Assembly (NCBI GenBank): GCA_038380795.1
Contig: CM076267.1
Span: 20,172,001 to 20,236,000, forward strand
Origin: Pyrocephalus nanus
Lineage: Eukaryota > Chordata > Aves > Passeriformes > Tyrannidae
DNA: 64,000 nt
Direction: 5' to 3'
Shown here: piece by piece, positions 61,334 through 64,000 of the stretch
Layout: each line of letters opens with the position of its first letter
How positions within the stretch are numbered: position 1 is the first letter of the stretch
Notes under the pieces: model-generated
What the model saw: only the letters and a program-made list of their open reading frames with translations
Databases searched by the model: none
What the model was told of the DNA's origin: nothing
Translations under genes and position numbers: made by a program

Positions 61334-61399
61334 GTTTATTGCTCAGAGAGACAGTACCTTTTGCTGAGCTGAGCATATGGCTAACAGGAGCTATGTCAG
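61334..61399 (+). other. Candidate exon 1 of an unrecognised chain
   Basis: 66 nt between a pyrimidine-rich acceptor (TTACCTATTCTAG) and a strong donor (GTCAG|GTAAGG). One frame is open throughout (LLLRETVPFAELSIW...) and includes an in-frame ATG close to the donor with G at -3. Not recognised as any known protein. Confidence 0.3.
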
Positions 61400-61605
61400 G
61401 TAAGGAATGCAGCCTTTAATTTTTCTCCTTATCTTTTGTTGTTAGTCAGCTTTGAAGTAGAACTATAATGCAGTCAGTCGGGTTTGTATATGTTGACAAC
61501 TGTTAGCTTGGGTAGCCTGTTACTTTGAAATAGCTGGAGAAATGCCAGACATCTCAAGTGTCTTGAGGACTGTCAACCTTTTGCTTTTTCTGTTTGTTGT
61601 TTCAG

Positions 61606-61645
61606 TAGCTGAGAACACAGCAAGTCCTGAATCAAACTGGATTAG
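61606..61645 (+). other. Candidate exon 2 of an unrecognised chain
   Basis: 40 nt between an excellent acceptor (TTTGTTGTTTCAG) and donor (TTAG|GTAAGA). Read in the phase left by the preceding candidate exon it is open: VAENTASPESNWI plus two bases. Confidence 0.3.
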
Positions 61646-62900
61646 GTAAGAAAGAGTTTTTAAATGCTGCCATTTTTGGCACCCTGGAGAAAAAACATGT
61701 GGTTTTCTGACTCCCTTCCTGCAAAATAGACAAGTCCTTTTCTCATTCTGCTAACGTGTCATAATTGTTTTACAGATGGTCAGCTAGTAGCTGGGAACTG
61801 TTGCACTGCTTGAAGCTGTATTTCTTAACCTTTTTATTTTTTTCTTTCTGAAGTAATGAAATTAGGCTATTGAGCTAGGCAAAATAGCTGACTCCTGATT
61901 TTATCTTAATGCCAAGAACACTGTGAAAGAAAGTTACTGAGAACATGTAATTAAAAATAACAGTTAATGACTCTTGTTATTTTGCAGTGAAGTCTTCATA
62001 CATTTGTAACAGCACAGCTGAATTTGACAGGTTGCACTAGAGGTGTTAATTCCATTCACGGACATTCCCTAAGGATTGAACTGCCCTGGTGATTGTGGGC
62101 TTGTTCAGCCACTTCTCTTTCTACTGTGGTGCAGGAACTACTGGCTAGAGAGAGACTTTTGCACTGAGCGGTACATGGCATGATGAAATACAAATCTCTG
62201 GGATTGGTAAAATTCTTAAGTGTATTTTTTTGGGAACTATTTAGTCTCATTTCAGGAAGAAAATTCGGTGCTTGGTTTCTCCAGGCCTTACTTGTTGGCT
62301 TCTTTCGAAAGAGTGATTGTTATAAACTGTACCTTAAAAGCTGCTAGTCTCGAGTTACGAGTTTGTAGTCTTGACAGTTATGATGTGATGCAGTGCCTAC
62401 AGTATCGAAGGAGGAATAAGCTTTTACAACCTTCACACTGTAAGAAAGAATGGATTGTGAGGAGTGCAGCCTGGACTGCTTTCATTATAACTCCTGTCTG
62501 AAGAATTGACTCATGGTATACTTTTTCCTGCTTGGGTTCATTGCCAAAAAAGTAAAATGGTACTCTCTTATCAGGATCCATGGCCGTCAGTGCCAACCTA
62601 TTGTGAAATGAAAGCTGGGAATTTCATTATCCAAAATTTTAAACAGAAAAATCAGTTCACTGAAAATATTAATACTGTAGGTAACAGGTTCCAGCTAAGG
62701 ATTTACACATTGTAAGTGTTAGCTCTTTAAAAAACCCCAGAAGTTCCTGCAGGGGTTCTTATGTGTGTGTAGTAACAAGAGTAGCTCTTTTTAAGTCATT
62801 GTGATTACGGAGCTAATGACAAGACAGTTGGCACTGTCGCGCTAAGGTGATCTTCACCCTTGCAAGACAAAATATAGTTGGATTAGCACATTTTTTGCAG
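61646..62900 (+). other. Candidate intron, 1.3 kb
   Basis: Sequence between two candidate exons, beginning GTAAGA and ending TTTTTTGCAG. Nothing else recognised. Confidence 0.3.
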
Positions 62901-63111
62901 AGATATGCAGTTACCCGTGTGTATAAAAGATCTGACTCCTGTTAGCCAGCAGATGCCTGTGTCCTTGACAAAGCTGTCTTTGCAAGATATGGAATGCACT
63001 TTGATCTGTACAATGTGCCACAGCTTTTCCAAAATGTGTTGTGAACTGAAAATATACAAATGTTTTGGGACTAGGTGGAGGATCTTGTGGAGTGTTGTGG
63101 TACCTACTCTG
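62901..63111 (+). other. Candidate exon 3 of an unrecognised chain
   Basis: 211 nt between ATTTTTTGCAG and CTG|GTAAGG. In the phase carried from the previous candidate exon the whole segment is open for 70 codons (DMQLPVCIKDL... to VVVPTL) and ends in phase 0. It has several cysteines but no domain I recognise. It may be coding, untranslated or chance. Confidence 0.3.
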
Positions 63112-64000
63112 GTAAGGCTGCCCTAAGCTCCAAGTGTATCAGCTTATCATAGAACCAAGTAAACCTCTGTTCTATCCTTGATGCAGTTCAGCTCCACAAT
63201 GGAGGCTGTACTGAACTTGTAGAACAATTGTGCCTTATCTTTGTTGCCTTCCCAGCCTTTCCACCTTCTTGGACTTAGGTGTGCAAGTCTCAAATAGAGC
63301 TTTTTAACTGTGGTCTGGCATCTTGTTCCAGGAGTTCTCTTTTCTACCTATGGCTTTCAGGAGTGAGAAGTTTTTTGCAGAACAGTTTGTTAGCAGGACT
63401 CTGTGTCAGTAATAAAAAGAATCCTGTAAATGTTTCAGTAAAGACTTGGTAATATTCTACAGTACAAGAGGTATCTTGCAAAGGGAGAGGGCACTCTTTT
63501 TACCATGGGCTGCTTAAGTACAGCTGTAAGGTGGACGCTTAAAAGATTTGAGATTCATATGGATATGGTGTATATTGTATATAAAAATAGGCTGGGCTCT
63601 TATTTAGATATCAGAAGGTAGAGGCATCTCTGGCACTTTTTTGTGGATAATAAAGGAAAATGTAGACATATTTAGCAAACATTTGTTCCTGGCATTGAAA
63701 TCTGAAACAAGTGCTGCTTAACGCAGTTTGAAAGAGTGCTGTCTCTGTTCTTTATGATTTTCTAGGTGGGCATAGAACTAGAAGAGTGATGCAGATCCGA
63801 AAAGGAACCTTGTCTTTACATTTGACTACTGCTTGGAAAAAAGAAAAATCCCATCCATTGTTTCATAAATATTTCCCTGAACAAGCAGAATTTTACTGAA
63901 CTCTGCCTGGTGAAGAGTTTTCTGATTCATCACAGTGTTCTCTGCTACTTCTACCCTCAGCATAGGCATTGTGCAAATGTCACAGAGAGAGGGAAATGCT
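63112..64000 (+). other. Unassigned sequence to window end
   Basis: AT-rich, with no supported exon, repeat or regulatory element. A short open stretch near 63190 with a weak MYO3 kinase-like match was considered and rejected. Confidence 0.5.

Noticed and set aside
63182..63290. Open stretch containing NGGCTELVEQL, resembling the MYO3 kinase segment NGGSVTELVKGL
   Set aside because: One residue is missing, the hydrophobic hinge sequence before it is absent, no splice sites frame it, and the kinase exons should lie further downstream. Likely coincidence.

Overview
The window looks like bird nuclear DNA (a non-avian reptile is less likely). It is AT-rich, with short exons in long introns bounded by GT-AG sites. 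It also carries several decayed fragments of CR1 LINEs, the dominant retroelement of birds and reptiles, recognisable from their 3' ends on both strands. No bacterial, viral or plasmid gene, tRNA, rRNA or CRISPR array was seen. The species cannot be named from sequence alone.

Bases 1-46370 hold the 3' part of one plus-strand gene, UBR3, a large E3 ubiquitin ligase of the UBR family. Fifteen coding exons (1472 to 43995) join in phase into about 670 C-terminal codons and a stop. The first four encode a complete RING-H2 ligand set, split by a long insert. The middle exons are the variable linker and helical part. The last three encode the cysteine-rich C-terminal domain shared by UBR1/2/3 and plant PRT6. 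The UBR box and the N-terminal two thirds lie upstream of base 1. A 3'UTR of about 2.35 kb follows, with its best polyadenylation signal at 46342-46347. One intron (22711-30414) is phase-consistent only with a GC-AG splice pair or with an unseen microexon.

Bases 46371-55250 appear intergenic: two CR1 3' ends, a 17-base G run and small repeats. At 55250-55890 a sharp CpG island with SP1-type GC boxes and an inverted pair of YY1-like cores marks a promoter. In vertebrates MYO3B is, as I recall, the gene after UBR3 in the same orientation, so this island is a candidate MYO3B promoter, but I could not find any known MYO3B coding exon here. Downstream, three segments with strong splice signals (61334-61399, 61606-61645, 62901-63111) join in phase into one open frame that matches no protein I know. 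They are tentative exons of that second transcription unit.

No new biological system is evident. The items most worth checking are the GC-AG intron, the orphan promoter with its candidate exon chain, a pair of tandem perfect hairpins flanked by direct repeats in a UBR3 intron (4641-4733), and a 112-bp duplicated segment 3.1 kb apart (28245 and 31344).
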